This document shows positions 1 through 12,129 of a stretch of DNA of 64,000 nucleotides, piece after piece. The notes beneath the pieces were generated by a model, which did no database searches, had not been told where the DNA came from, and worked only from the letters and a program-made list of their open reading frames with translations. The DNA is from Thiomicrorhabdus immobilis (GTDB lineage: Bacteria > Pseudomonadota > Gammaproteobacteria > Thiomicrospirales > Thiomicrospiraceae): NCBI RefSeq assembly GCF_021654855.1, contig NZ_AP024202.1:2475445-2539444 (forward strand), given 5' to 3'. Position 1 is the stretch's first letter. Each line of letters begins with the position of its first letter. A program made the translations under genes and the position numbers.

Positions 1-15
1 CAACAGAGATCACTC

Positions 16-1167
16 ATGAAACCATTTTCAGCAAACACTGCCGCTCTTGTTAAATTGGAAGATACTCTAAAACCTGAGTCTTATAGTGAACTTGCTAAAG
101 ATTGGTACATTATCGTGACCGATGTTCAAAACTCAACCCAGGCGATTGAAGCGGGTCTATATCGGGAAATCAATGCCATTGGCGGCAGTACCATCGCTGC
201 GGTGTTGAATGCGCTAAAACCGAATCAAGTGCCCTATGTTTTTGGTGGCGATGGCGCATCATTTTGTGTACCGGCTAACTCCCTTGAGAAGGTCAAACAG
301 GCTTTAAAAGGCTGTCAGGAAATCGCTCAACAGATCCACAACTTGAACTTGCGTGTGGGTTTGATCGCTTATCAAGAACTGACATCCCCCATTCATTTAT
401 GCAAATATCAAGCCTCAGAAAACCTCCATCAATACTTTTTCATGGGTGGCGGGATGGAAGAAGCGGATTCTAAAATCAAAGCTTCAAGCCATTACCATCT
501 TGATCCAAGCACGCTTGCCAATGCGGATTTTTCCGGCTTTGAGTGCCGCTGGAATAGTGTTCCAAGTGCTAAAGAAATCACCTTTAGCTTATTGGTCAAA
601 GCCCGCACTTCATCAGAAATGGAAGCGCTTAAAACCTATGACGCTCTAATTGAAAAGATTCACCTGTTGTTTGGCGATGTCCAGGATTACCATCCTTTAA
701 ACACCAAAGGTTTAAGCCTCTCCTTATCTGCTGATAAGCTCAATGTTGAGCTTTTAACCAAAACCCAACACCAAAACCTTTGGCAACGATGGTTTACTTT
801 ACAAAAACTACGGATGCAAAACTTGATTGCCACCTACTTGATGAAATTTGGCAAAATCGCAATGGGTAGCAATTGGGGGGAATATAAACAAGATTTGGTG
901 ATCAATTCAGACTTTATCAAAATTGATGATACCTATCGCACGGTGATGTCCGCAGAGCAAAAAACCTTAAATGAGCTCATTGAATGGCTAGAAGGACAAT
1001 ACCAAGCAGGTCGGCTATTTTACGGCTACCATACCAGTCATTCGGCGATTATCACCTGTCTCATCAATAAAACGGGGATTGACCACATTCACTTTGTCGA
1101 CTGCGCCGAGGGCGGCTACACCATGGCTGCCAAGCAACTTAAAACTCAAATTAAATCGACAGTTTAA
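16..1167 (+). CDS. DUF3095 family protein, class III cyclase-like fold
   Basis: A 383-residue soluble protein that I recognise as DUF3095. The N-terminus carries a class III nucleotidyl-cyclase-like signature: IIVTDVQNST at residues 32-41, with Asp36 where the first metal ligand of cyclases sits, and FGGDG at 76-80, corresponding to the second GD motif. The rest has no motif I can assign. There is no signal peptide or membrane segment. No strong ribosome-binding site is visible, but the window edge is only 15 nt upstream. The gene lies 124 nt before ovoA on the same strand. Family membership is fairly sure; cyclase activity is unproven and the biochemical role is unknown. Confidence 0.8.
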   Translation: MKPFSANTAALVKLEDTLKPESYSELAKDWYIIVTDVQNSTQAIEAGLYREINAIGGSTIAAVLNALKPNQVPYVFGGDGASFCVPANSLEKVKQALKGCQEIAQQIHNLNLRVGLIAYQELTSPIHLCKYQASENLHQYFFMGGGMEEADSKIKASSHYHLDPSTLANADFSGFECRWNSVPSAKEITFSLLVKARTSSEMEALKTYDALIEKIHLLFGDVQDYHPLNTKGLSLSLSADKLNVELLTKTQHQNLWQRWFTLQKLRMQNLIATYLMKFGKIAMGSNWGEYKQDLVINSDFIKIDDTYRTVMSAEQKTLNELIEWLEGQYQAGRLFYGYHTSHSAIITCLINKTGIDHIHFVDCAEGGYTMAAKQLKTQIKSTV

Positions 1168-1291
1168 TTCGATTATTTAGTTGGACGCCATTCAATAGTG
1201 AACGGAAAAAAGTGTTCATAAAACCGTTAAAAACAGGCTCGTTTATTTAATATTCATACAATAATCTTTTGCACTCGAACTTGGAGTTTTC

Positions 1292-3421
1292 ATGTTACAT
1301 AAAGAGGATTTTATCGCCCAGCCTTTAATTATCAATCGCGGAGATATTGAGGAAAAACGCCGTGAGATAAAGGCTTACTTCAATCAAACCTACGATAGCT
1401 ATGAGACCCTGTTTGAAACCTTAAAATCCGATTCCGCGTTTTATGAGCGGCCTTGCTCCCTACGACATCCATTAATCTTTTATTTTGGCCACACCGCGAC
1501 CTTCTTCACCAATAAACTCGTCCTGGCAAAATTACTGCCCGCTCGCATCGACCCGAAAATTGAATCGATGTGTGCCATTGGTGTGGATGAGATGTCTTGG
1601 GACGATTTGGATGAAACCCATTATGACTGGCCCAGTGCGGATGCGGTTAGACACTACCGACACCAAGTTAGAGAAGCGGTCAATCAACTCATTGACCAGA
1701 TTGAGTTTAGCTTACCCATTACCTGGCAAAGCCCGATGTGGCCAATTTTGATGGGTATTGAACATGAACGCATTCACTTAGAAACCTCTTCGGTGTTGAT
1801 TCGCCAATTACCGATTAGTTCCGTAAAGCCTCATCCTTTGTTTCCGGTTTGCCCTAAGCACGGTTTAGCGCCAGAGAATCGTTTAGTGGAGGTGCCTGCG
1901 GGGGAAATCAATATCAACCATCAAGACCCAGCCGAATTTTATGGCTGGGACAACGAATACGGCCAACACCACGCCACCGTTTCGGCATTCAAAGCGGCGA
2001 CCTTTTTGGTTTCCAACCAGGAGTATCTGGTTTTTGTGGAGGATGGCGGATATGACAAACCTGAATACTGGAATAACGAAGGCAATCAATGGCGTAAATA
2101 CACGCCATTAAAACACCCAAGCTTTTGGGTAAAAAAGCAACAGGCCTGGTATCTTCGTTGCATGACCGATGAAATCCCTATGCCTTGGAATTGGCCTGTG
2201 GAAGTCAACCAGCTTGAAGCCCACGCCTTTTGCCAATGGAAAGCACAGCAAACCGGTAAACCAATTCGACTGCCAAGTGAAGATGAATATCTCCGCTTAC
2301 GTGAGCATAGCCATGTTTTAGACTTTAAAGAACAAGCCAACTTAAACTTACAGCAATACGCCTCATCCACCCCGGTAGACGCCAACCAAATGGGGGATTT
2401 TTTTGATGTAATCGGTAATGTTTGGCAATGGACAGAAACCCCCATTTACCCTTATGAAGGCTTTAAAGTCCATCCGCTATATGATGACTTCACCATGCCG
2501 ACCTTTGACAATAAACATAACATCTTCACCGGCGGAAGCTGGATATCCACCGGTAATGAAATCAATGGCCATTCCCGTTACGCGTTTCGCCGCCACTTCT
2601 TTCAACACGCGGGCTTTCGTTATATAGAATCCGCAGCGTCGGTACAAACCGAATACTTGACCTATGAAACCGACCGCTCTATTGCTGAATACTGCGAGTT
2701 TCATTACGGCGCTGAATATTTTGGGGTAACGAATTTTGCCCAACGTTACGCCGAAATTGCGATCAATGCCATTCGGCAAGATACCGATTTTAAAAATAGA
2801 GAGGATTTGTCGGTGCTTGAACTCGGTTGCTCGGTGGGACGAGGTTGTTTTGAATTAGCCAAGCATTTTAGCCAAGTGACCGGACTTGATTTCTCGGCAC
2901 GCTTTATTCAAATTGCCAATCAGCTTCAGGAACAAGGATCCATTCGCTATAGCATTCCCATCGAAGGCGAAATCATGGACTTCAAATCGCAATCATTAAA
3001 ACAGTTAGGCTTAATTGATTTTGCTGCACGCTGTCAGTTTTTGCAGCAAGATGCCGCCAACTTAAAACCGCATTTTAGCGGCTACGATATGGTGGTGGCG
3101 ATCAACCTGATTGATCGCCTTTACGAACCCGCCAAATTCTTGGAAATGATTCATGAACGCATTAATGACAATGGCTTGTTGCTTATCGGCTCACCTTATA
3201 CCTGGCTCGAAGAGTTTACCGATAAGTCACGTTGGATAGGGGGTTACAAAGATAGCTCCAGTGGGGAAAACATCACTACTTTAGAAGGCCTACACGCTAT
3301 CTTGGATGAAAATTTTAGCCGGGTTGCAGCCCCATTTGATGTGCCTTTTGTCATCAGAGAAACGCAACGCAAATATCAACACACACTATCGCAATTCACA
3401 ATATGGAAAAAAGTTACATAA
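1292..3421 (+). CDS. ovoA: OvoA: 5-histidylcysteine sulfoxide synthase / 4-mercaptohistidine N1-methyltransferase
   Basis: Iron-dependent ovothiol synthase that couples cysteine and histidine with oxygen; its C-terminal domain methylates 4-mercaptohistidine. The 709 residues show the expected three parts: a DinB-like N-terminus with His67 in the FGHTATF motif and the iron motif HERIHLE (His158, His162, Glu164); an FGE/sulfatase-modifying-factor domain from about 195 to 450; and a SAM methyltransferase with LELGCSVGRG near residue 508. The fused methyltransferase separates OvoA from the ergothioneine enzyme EgtB. TTGGAG sits 6 nt before the ATG. The next gene supplies the matching lyase. A near-copy of the ACCAGGCCTGGT palindrome lies inside at 2139. 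Confidence 0.93.
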   Translation: MLHKEDFIAQPLIINRGDIEEKRREIKAYFNQTYDSYETLFETLKSDSAFYERPCSLRHPLIFYFGHTATFFTNKLVLAKLLPARIDPKIESMCAIGVDEMSWDDLDETHYDWPSADAVRHYRHQVREAVNQLIDQIEFSLPITWQSPMWPILMGIEHERIHLETSSVLIRQLPISSVKPHPLFPVCPKHGLAPENRLVEVPAGEININHQDPAEFYGWDNEYGQHHATVSAFKAATFLVSNQEYLVFVEDGGYDKPEYWNNEGNQWRKYTPLKHPSFWVKKQQAWYLRCMTDEIPMPWNWPVEVNQLEAHAFCQWKAQQTGKPIRLPSEDEYLRLREHSHVLDFKEQANLNLQQYASSTPVDANQMGDFFDVIGNVWQWTETPIYPYEGFKVHPLYDDFTMPTFDNKHNIFTGGSWISTGNEINGHSRYAFRRHFFQHAGFRYIESAASVQTEYLTYETDRSIAEYCEFHYGAEYFGVTNFAQRYAEIAINAIRQDTDFKNREDLSVLELGCSVGRGCFELAKHFSQVTGLDFSARFIQIANQLQEQGSIRYSIPIEGEIMDFKSQSLKQLGLIDFAARCQFLQQDAANLKPHFSGYDMVVAINLIDRLYEPAKFLEMIHERINDNGLLLIGSPYTWLEEFTDKSRWIGGYKDSSSGENITTLEGLHAILDENFSRVAAPFDVPFVIRETQRKYQHTLSQFTIWKKVT
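2139..2150. repeat. Iterated palindrome, 11/12 copy
   Basis: AACAGGCCTGGT, one mismatch to the window-wide palindrome ACCAGGCCTGGT. It lies inside ovoA and is read in the frame that gives Gln-Ala-Trp. Confidence 0.8.
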
Positions 3422-3489
3422 ATTCTGTTACAATTTCGCCCAACGAAAATACATCACCTAATTTGGTGACCCAAACTGAAGAAGCGAGC

Positions 3490-4677
3490 ATGTTTAACTT
3501 TAACCAACCCATCTCTCGTATTGGCACACATGCCGAAAAGTATGAATTGCGTAAAACTGTTTTTGGAACGGAAGACGTCTTACCTATGTGGGTGGCCGAT
3601 ATGGACTTACCCACACCCCCGTTTGTGCTCAATGCAATCAAGTCACGTTTAAACCACTCTTTACTTGGCTACACCCATACACCTGACTCTTTGTATGAAG
3701 CGATCATCAATTGGCAAAAACAGCATGACTACCAGGTAGACCAATCACACATCGTCTTTACCCATAATGTTGCCAACGGCTTTTTTATGGCGGTTTCAGC
3801 TTTGACCAGGCCTGGTGCATCCATTGTCGTTCAACTGCCAATCTACCCTCCATTTCTAGCAGCGCCTAAATTACATGACCGAAAACTGATAGAAACCCCG
3901 CTGCAATTGATCGATAACCGCTATGAAATCGACTTTGAGGCATTTGAAAAAGCCATTGTGGATAACTCTGTAAAACTTTTTTTATTCTGCAATCCGCAAA
4001 ACCCTTCAGGCCGCGTTTGGCGCTTGGAAGAGCTGCAAAAGCTGGCCAATATTTGCTTGAAACACAAGGTCATAATTGTGTCTGACGAAATCCATTCGGA
4101 CATGGTATATGCACCGAACAAACACATTCCCATCGCCTCACTTTCTGAAGAGATTGCCAATATCACCGTAACCTTGAATTCACCGGGCAAGACCTTTAAT
4201 TTGGGAGGTTTACAAATTGGCTATGCGATTATCGCCAACCCAAAACTAAAAGAACAATACCTAAAGGTTTGCCAACAGAACGCCATTGACAGCCTGAACC
4301 TTTTTGCACAAACCGCCCTAAGCGCCGCCTACACAACCCAAGGCCAACAATGGCGTGATGAGCTTTTGAATCATTTCACCCAAAACATCGACCTGTTGGA
4401 AACTTTTTTTGCCAAAGAGTTCCCTAAAGTCAAAGTGATGCGGCCGGAAGCCTCTTATCTGGTTTGGTTGGATTTCAGAGAGATGTTCAGTTCACACCAA
4501 GCCCTAAAGGATTGGTTGATCCACACAGCCAAACTGGGCTTAAATGATGGACAAACATTCGGTGGAGAAAGTCATGCAGGAACAGGCTTTATGCGCATCA
4601 ATTTGGCCGTTGCCAAAATGGAACTGGAAAAAGCCTTAAGACAAATGAAGCAGGCAAAACACTTTTTACCCGCCTGA
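3490..4677 (+). CDS. ovoB: OvoB-type PLP-dependent sulfoxide lyase (MalY/PatB-like aminotransferase fold)
   Basis: Fold-type I PLP enzyme of the MalY/PatB family, 395 residues from this start. The cofactor lysine is Lys234 in SPGKTFN, the Asp that pairs with the pyridine nitrogen is Asp199 in VSDEIH, and the Asn motif FCNPQNPSG is at 166-174. Directly behind ovoA, the sensible role is C-S cleavage of 5-histidylcysteine sulfoxide, the step shown for OvoB in Erwinia; a general cystathionine beta-lyase is the alternative. The open frame extends back to an ATG at 3403 inside ovoA, but that one has no ribosome-binding site, and homology to the family begins near FNFNQPISRIG, so 3490 is preferred. 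Confidence 0.82.
   Translation: MFNFNQPISRIGTHAEKYELRKTVFGTEDVLPMWVADMDLPTPPFVLNAIKSRLNHSLLGYTHTPDSLYEAIINWQKQHDYQVDQSHIVFTHNVANGFFMAVSALTRPGASIVVQLPIYPPFLAAPKLHDRKLIETPLQLIDNRYEIDFEAFEKAIVDNSVKLFLFCNPQNPSGRVWRLEELQKLANICLKHKVIIVSDEIHSDMVYAPNKHIPIASLSEEIANITVTLNSPGKTFNLGGLQIGYAIIANPKLKEQYLKVCQQNAIDSLNLFAQTALSAAYTTQGQQWRDELLNHFTQNIDLLETFFAKEFPKVKVMRPEASYLVWLDFREMFSSHQALKDWLIHTAKLGLNDGQTFGGESHAGTGFMRINLAVAKMELEKALRQMKQAKHFLPA
3805..3816. repeat. Iterated palindrome ACCAGGCCTGGT, perfect copy
   Basis: Perfect 12-bp palindrome within ovoB, read in frame as Thr-Arg-Pro-Gly. Confidence 0.95.
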
Positions 4678-4680
4678 ATG

Positions 4681-4756
4681 TGGTACAGCCACGAGGACTC
4701 GAACCCCGAACAGCCCCTTAGGAGGGGGCAGTTATATCCTGTTTAACTATGGCCGC
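4681..4756 (-). tRNA. tRNA-Arg (anticodon CCT)
   Basis: A 76-nt cloverleaf on the minus strand with the 3' CCA encoded at 4681-4683. The acceptor stem pairs GCGGCCA with TGGCTGT using two G-U pairs. The anticodon stem GCCCC/GGGGC encloses the loop CTCCTAA, giving anticodon CCT for the codon AGG. The T arm is CGGGG-TTCGAGT-CCTCG. Its 3' end is 3 nt from the stop of the convergent ovoB gene, and its 5' end is 12 nt after the stop of the 178-aa gene on the same strand, so it could be processed from that transcript. Confidence 0.95.
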
Positions 4757-4768
4757 ATTGTAATAAAA

Positions 4769-5305
4769 CTAAGGTTGGTCAAGCGCACCCAAGCGTGCTG
4801 TTTTGTACTGACCTGTTTGGGTGTCTAGTTTATAAATATTGAAGTTGGTGTCAATATCAAACCCATCTAAACGCGAAGCATAATTGGTTGACAAACTCCC
4901 TTCAGGCGAATGCACCCTATGAAAGACGTGTTGTGGCCAACCTAATATGGCCGCACCCTCAAAGATTTTTTGACTATTGTGATAAATCGCATCGGCTGTG
5001 ACTTCAAAGTTTTCAACTTGACCATGCTTTTGTGAATAAAGCTGTACCAAACGGCGTCCTTGATGCACCAACAGTTTATCTTCTTGGTCGGTATGCATAT
5101 ACCAATACCAAGTGTCATCCCCTTCGATTAATGGGCTTTTGCCACCAGGTTCATGCATGACCAAATCAATACCAGAAAGATCATCAACCACCCCTTCAAG
5201 CGCAAAAAAGTCCACTTTTGGCGTGCTTCGCAAGGTTTTTAGAGGCAAAATAAAGCACAAATTTTCAATATAAATATTTTTACGGCCAGCGTCTAACGAA
5301 AGCAT
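4769..5305 (-). CDS. Conserved-looking hypothetical protein, cupin-like composition
   Basis: A 178-residue soluble protein that I cannot assign. It is rich in beta-favouring sequence with scattered His and acidic residues, including HVFHRVHSPEGS around residue 127, a pattern seen in cupin-type beta barrels but not diagnostic. No signal peptide or membrane segment. GAGG stands 6 nt before the ATG, supporting the start. It follows the mutarotase gene on the same strand, though a terminator-like hairpin (5340-5366) lies between them, and it precedes tRNA-Arg by 12 nt. A role in sugar or stress metabolism would be guesswork. Confidence 0.7.
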   Translation of the reverse strand: MLSLDAGRKNIYIENLCFILPLKTLRSTPKVDFFALEGVVDDLSGIDLVMHEPGGKSPLIEGDDTWYWYMHTDQEDKLLVHQGRRLVQLYSQKHGQVENFEVTADAIYHNSQKIFEGAAILGWPQHVFHRVHSPEGSLSTNYASRLDGFDIDTNFNIYKLDTQTGQYKTARLGALDQP

Positions 5306-5339
5306 TCGTTACCTCATCATCCAATCAATAGAGTTTAAA

Positions 5340-5366
5340 CAAATAGGCGAGCCATATCGCTCGCCA
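5340..5366 (-). terminator. Intrinsic terminator after the mutarotase gene
   Basis: A 7-bp GC-rich stem GGCGAGC/GCTCGCC (5346-5352 and 5359-5365) with a 6-nt loop, followed on the minus strand by the T-rich TATTTGTTT. It lies about 40 nt past the stop of the mutarotase gene and 35 nt before the next start. Confidence 0.6.
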
Positions 5367-5407
5367 GTTAATGATACGCCGCCGTTGACGCATAGAGCTA
5401 AAACAGG

Positions 5408-6304
5408 TTATGCCAAAGGTTCAATCGAATATTGCACACTCAACATATGTTCGGCTTTACTTGGTAGGGTAATGAAGTTGTCCAACACATTGCCGCTTTC
5501 TACACAGGCAAATTCCAACCAGGCCTGGTCGTCTATATCGGCAAAACCTTTAACGATTTCCGGGCCAGGATTCCAAACCACACTGGATTGCGAGTTACGC
5601 TTTTCGATGATAATCTGACGATTATTATCGGCATCTATAATGGCTACGGTGCCAGTTTGATTTAAATAAACCGAATCTTTAGGGGGATTCAACACCACAA
5701 TCTCGTTTTGAATTTCAGCAGGTGCATCACTGGCTAATTTATCCAGATGTGTACTCTTTTCAAGACCTTTAATCTGCATACCAACTGGATTCGCTACCGC
5801 AAAATAGGTGTGTAAAGCTTCTGTGATATCAATGCTTTCATCACTTAAGTTGGCGCTGATTAAGGTGAGGATCAAACTTTCACCGATTTCGATACAGAGC
5901 TTCAAGCTAAAAGGGTGCGGCCATTGCGCCATGGTGTTTTCATCGGATTCACAAGCCAATAAAACCCGTGTTGCCCCGGTATCCAGGTGCACGGCTTTTT
6001 CCACATTCCAAACCATGCTGCGCACAAAACCATGAGCTGGCAGGCCTGCTTGTTTTGCCGCACCAAACCACGGCCAGCAAACCGGAACGCCACCTCTAAC
6101 CGGTTTAGAGCCGTCATAAACCGCAGTATCGCTTACCCACAAGAGGTCTTTTTGTCCCTTGGGCATAAAACTTAAAACCGAGCCACCTAATGTGGTGATG
6201 GTCGCCTTGGCAAAAGCATTGTCAATTTCAATTAACTCTACCTTTTCACGGTGTGTAAATTTAATCCCTTCAACAGAAAATTGTTCTTGATAACGACTCG
6301 TCAT
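5408..6304 (-). CDS. D-hexose-6-phosphate mutarotase (YeaD-like aldose 1-epimerase family)
   Basis: Galactose-mutarotase-fold protein of 298 residues, the usual size for YeaD enzymes that interconvert the anomers of glucose-6-phosphate and related sugars. Expected catalytic residues are visible: His91 in LPAHGF and Glu269 in ACVESGN. The conserved block VRGGVPVCWPWFG (69-81) is typical of the family. An AGAGGA ribosome-binding site lies 8 nt before the ATG. It is 53 nt downstream of aroB on the same strand with no terminator between, so it is probably the last gene of an aroK-aroB transcript. A perfect copy of the iterated palindrome (5518) encodes Gln-Ala-Trp near the C-terminus. Confidence 0.87.
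   Translation of the reverse strand: MTSRYQEQFSVEGIKFTHREKVELIEIDNAFAKATITTLGGSVLSFMPKGQKDLLWVSDTAVYDGSKPVRGGVPVCWPWFGAAKQAGLPAHGFVRSMVWNVEKAVHLDTGATRVLLACESDENTMAQWPHPFSLKLCIEIGESLILTLISANLSDESIDITEALHTYFAVANPVGMQIKGLEKSTHLDKLASDAPAEIQNEIVVLNPPKDSVYLNQTGTVAIIDADNNRQIIIEKRNSQSSVVWNPGPEIVKGFADIDDQAWLEFACVESGNVLDNFITLPSKAEHMLSVQYSIEPLA
5518..5529. repeat. Iterated palindrome ACCAGGCCTGGT, perfect copy
   Basis: Perfect copy inside the mutarotase gene, read as Asp-Gln-Ala-Trp, a different frame from the copy in ovoB. Confidence 0.95.
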
Positions 6305-6357
6305 AATCTAAATCCTCTAAACATCAAATAAAACACACCATCTTGAAAACAGAGCAC

Positions 6358-7440
6358 TTAACGCCAGTCGGTTAAGGTTTTCTCCAATAATTCTTGTGGA
6401 TAGTCACCGGTCACATAAGCCTGGCCGATCGATTTCAATAAAACCAAACGAATCGTCCCGGCTTGAACCTTTTTATCCCCTGCCATCAGTCCCAAAAACT
6501 TATCATTGCTCATCTCGGCAACTGATGGCGGTAAAATCGGCAATTTTGCCCGCTCAAACAAAGCTTGAATCCGTGTCTCATCGGCTTGCGTTAGGTTTCC
6601 TAACAATTTAGACATGTAAACCGCTTGCATTGAACCGGCGCTAACGCCTTCACCATGCAACCATTTACCGTATCCCATACCCGCTTCAATCGCATGACCG
6701 AAAGTATGTCCTAAATTGAACAAGGCACGCAGGCCAGCCTCTTTTTCATCTTTGGCGACAATATCGGCTTTATCTTGGCATGAACGCTCAATCGCATAAG
6801 CCAAGGCTTCTGGTTCACGCGCTAAAAGTTTCTCAATATTCGCTTCCAACCATTCAAAAAACTCTGGGTCTTGGATTAAACCATACTTGATGACTTCTGC
6901 CAGGCCTGCTGACAATTGACGGTCTTCTAAAGTGTTCAGGGTTTCGGTATCAATCACCACACATTCGGGCTGATGGAACGCGCCAATCATGTTTTTGCCC
7001 AGCGGGTGGTTCACACCCGTCTTACCACCGACTGATGAGTCGACTTGTGACAGCAAAGTGGTTGGCATTTGAATGAAATTCACGCCACGCTGAAACGCTG
7101 CTGCGGCAAAACCGGTCATATCACCGATTACACCACCACCCAACGCAATCAAAGTACAACTGCGGTCAAAACGCTTTCCAATCAACTCGTCGAACACGAG
7201 GTTTAAGGTTTCCAAGTTTTTATACTCTTCACCATCAGGCAGAACCACCGACTGTACATTAAAATCTGCAAACGCCTGTTTGCATTTTTCTAAATACAAT
7301 GGCGCCACGGTGGTATTGGTGACGATTAATACTTGTTGCCCCTTAACATAAGGTTTTACCAACTCGGCATCACCCATTAATCCTTGGCCAATAAAGATAG
7401 GATAACTTCTATCCCCTAATTCAACGGTTAATGTTTTCAC
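6358..7440 (-). CDS. aroB: 3-dehydroquinate synthase
   Basis: Second enzyme of the shikimate pathway: an NAD-dependent metalloenzyme that cyclises DAHP to 3-dehydroquinate in the cytoplasm. The 360 residues match the usual length. The nucleotide-binding glycine motif [10 protein letters not shown] is at 101-110, the conserved stretch [14 protein letters not shown] follows at 133, and the Zn ligands are expected at Glu182 (AEVIKYG), His245 (NLGHTFGH) and His262 (WLHGEG). It is 60 nt downstream of aroK, the pairing found in many gammaproteobacteria. Confidence 0.97.
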   Translation of the reverse strand: MKTLTVELGDRSYPIFIGQGLMGDAELVKPYVKGQQVLIVTNTTVAPLYLEKCKQAFADFNVQSVVLPDGEEYKNLETLNLVFDELIGKRFDRSCTLIALGGGVIGDMTGFAAAAFQRGVNFIQMPTTLLSQVDSSVGGKTGVNHPLGKNMIGAFHQPECVVIDTETLNTLEDRQLSAGLAEVIKYGLIQDPEFFEWLEANIEKLLAREPEALAYAIERSCQDKADIVAKDEKEAGLRALFNLGHTFGHAIEAGMGYGKWLHGEGVSAGSMQAVYMSKLLGNLTQADETRIQALFERAKLPILPPSVAEMSNDKFLGLMAGDKKVQAGTIRLVLLKSIGQAYVTGDYPQELLEKTLTDWR

Positions 7441-7500
7441 TCGTATTTCTCTTAAATTTTAATGATGTGTTTTAGATTCAAGTTCCACTAAAAATCGCAA

Positions 7501-8025
7501 CTAAACAATCTGCTCGGACTCTAAACGGTCGACTATCTGCTTAACCACTCGGTGAACCGGAACCTGTTGGGTTTCAATCACCAAATCAGCCATTTCCATG
7601 TACCAAGGCTCACGCTTTTGCATCAAATCTTTTAAGACTTGCGCAGGGTTATCGGTTTGCAGCAAAGGACGGTTTCGATCATGTTTAGTGCGCTGAATCA
7701 ATGCTTCAACGGGTGATTTTAGATAAACCACAAATCCACGGGTTCGCAAATGTTGACGATTGATTTCGGTTTCCACTACACCGCCGCCGGTTGCCAACAC
7801 AACTTGTGGCTTGAGTGATAACTCATCAATCATAGATGCTTCACGGCTACGAAAACCTTGCTCACCCTCAATGTCAAAAATCATTGGAATCGTTGCGCCA
7901 GTACGAGCTTCGATTTCATGATCACTATCGACAAATTGATAATTTAATTTTTCGGCTAATAACTTGCCTACGGTAGACTTTCCCGCCCCCATAGGACCTA
8001 CTAAAAATATACTTTCTTTATGCAT
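7501..8025 (-). CDS. aroK: Shikimate kinase
   Basis: Phosphorylates shikimate at O3 using ATP. The 174-residue protein has the P-loop GPMGAGKST at 10-18, substrate-binding Asp33 and Asp35 in FVDSDHEIE, Arg59 and the triple-glycine loop at 80-82, plus a lid arginine in RNRPLL. It is the first gene of an aroK-aroB unit and is divergent from gmk across a 217-nt intergenic region that must carry both promoters. Confidence 0.96.
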   Translation of the reverse strand: MHKESIFLVGPMGAGKSTVGKLLAEKLNYQFVDSDHEIEARTGATIPMIFDIEGEQGFRSREASMIDELSLKPQVVLATGGGVVETEINRQHLRTRGFVVYLKSPVEALIQRTKHDRNRPLLQTDNPAQVLKDLMQKREPWYMEMADLVIETQQVPVHRVVKQIVDRLESEQIV

Positions 8026-8195
8026 CCGTTCATTATAAATGGATTTTGTAATTTTGCTTTACCTTATGGGGACTTAAGTGAATAATTTTTTGATATTTTT
8101 AGGTTATCCAATCGAATTTGCGTAAAAACCACTCAACTTCGATTCAAAGGCAAACGGTTTTCACTTATTTGACTCACCAAAGCGGGCAAATTCTC

Positions 8196-8204
8196 TGTTA
8201 AAAT
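8196..8204 (+). promoter_or_regulatory. Candidate extended -10 promoter for gmk
   Basis: TGTTAAAAT fits an extended -10 (TGnTATAAT) 38 nt before the gmk start. No convincing -35 stands at standard distance, so this is tentative. Confidence 0.35.
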
Positions 8205-8224
8205 AGCCAATCACTTAAAATTAA

Positions 8225-8854
<630 letters not shown>

Positions 8855-8910
8855 ATACTATTGCTTTAACTTAACAACACAACTTTAACACCACACCTTA
8901 CCTATTTTAG

Positions 8911-10107
<1,197 letters not shown>

Positions 10108-10131
10108 ACGTAAGGCCCTCGGACTTACTAG

Positions 10132-11229
<1,098 letters not shown>

Positions 11230-11255
11230 TTTTTGGTTCGCCACTTTTTGGTTTT

Positions 11256-11308
11256 GGCGTTGTTGTTGAATCGGTCATTGAGTAACACTCAACTCCCTCA
11301 TCAACGCC
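11256..11308 (+). other. Nested inverted repeat between kdnB and kdsB
   Basis: Outer arms GGCGTTG and CAACGCC (11256-11262, 11302-11308) enclose an inner hairpin TTGAGT-aac-ACTCAA (11278-11292). No T-run follows, so it is not a standard terminator. It may be an mRNA stability or processing element. Confidence 0.4.
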
Positions 11309-11382
11309 TAGCCAAATATAAAAATTGACGTCCAAAACCCATTAAGCCTCGCAAATTTAACCTACCTAAAAAGCCTTTTATT

Positions 11383-12129
11383 ATGAATACTTATGTTTTT
11401 ATCCCTGCTCGTTATGGTTCTTCTCGTTTACCGGGTAAACCGTTAAAACTGATTGATGGCAAACCGATGATTCAGCATGTATATGAGCGTATCTCTAAAG
11501 CGCAGGGTTTGGCTGGGGTTTATATCGCTACCGATGATGATCGCATTAAAGAGGTGGCGGAAGCGTTTGGCGGTAAAGTGGTCATGACTCCGGTTGAAGC
11601 GGCATCTGGTACCGACCGAATTGCCGCCGCCGCCAATGCGTTAGGTTTGCAGGATGAGGATTTGATTGTCAATGTCCAGGGTGACCAACCGCTGGTGCAT
11701 CACGAATCAATCGAAGACGTTATTGCACCGTTCTTGGCTCCAGATTACGACAAAAGCTTTGAAATGAGCACTTTATCGTTCAAAATCGTCAATGAATCGG
11801 AAATCACCAACCCAAAAGATGTCAAGTTGGTGACCGATGTAAACGGATTTGCGTTGTATTTTTCACGCGCCACCATTCCCCACGGTCGTGACTATTGGGA
11901 TCATGACAGCTTCAAGCATTTGGGGGTTTACGCTTATACCAAACGTTTTGTTGATACCTTCAATGCCTTACCGATGGGAAGATTGGAAGACATTGAAAAA
12001 CTCGAACAACTGCGCGCTTTAGAGTTCGGACACAAGATTAAGGTCGTGCAAAGCCAATACGACTCACCCGAAGTCGATTTACCGGGTGATATCGCGATTA
12101 TGGAAGCGTTATTACAGGCCGGTCATTAA
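11383..12129 (+). CDS. kdsB: 3-deoxy-manno-octulosonate (or 8-amino-Kdo) cytidylyltransferase
   Basis: Activates Kdo-type sugars as CMP derivatives for transfer to lipid A. 248 residues, the standard length. The N-terminal nucleotide-binding signature [16 protein letters not shown] is at 5-20, and VNVQGDQPL and the catalytic-region motif HLGVYAYT are present. Behind kdnA-kdnB the natural substrate is probably 8-amino-Kdo, as in Shewanella, but sequence alone does not prove this. The stop codon is embedded in a palindromic terminator (12128-12153). Confidence 0.95.
   Translation: MNTYVFIPARYGSSRLPGKPLKLIDGKPMIQHVYERISKAQGLAGVYIATDDDRIKEVAEAFGGKVVMTPVEAASGTDRIAAAANALGLQDEDLIVNVQGDQPLVHHESIEDVIAPFLAPDYDKSFEMSTLSFKIVNESEITNPKDVKLVTDVNGFALYFSRATIPHGRDYWDHDSFKHLGVYAYTKRFVDTFNALPMGRLEDIEKLEQLRALEFGHKIKVVQSQYDSPEVDLPGDIAIMEALLQAGH

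Noticed and set aside
3403..3489. Start of ovoB at the ATG inside ovoA
   Set aside because: No ribosome-binding site and the 29 extra residues lie outside the family's conserved start.
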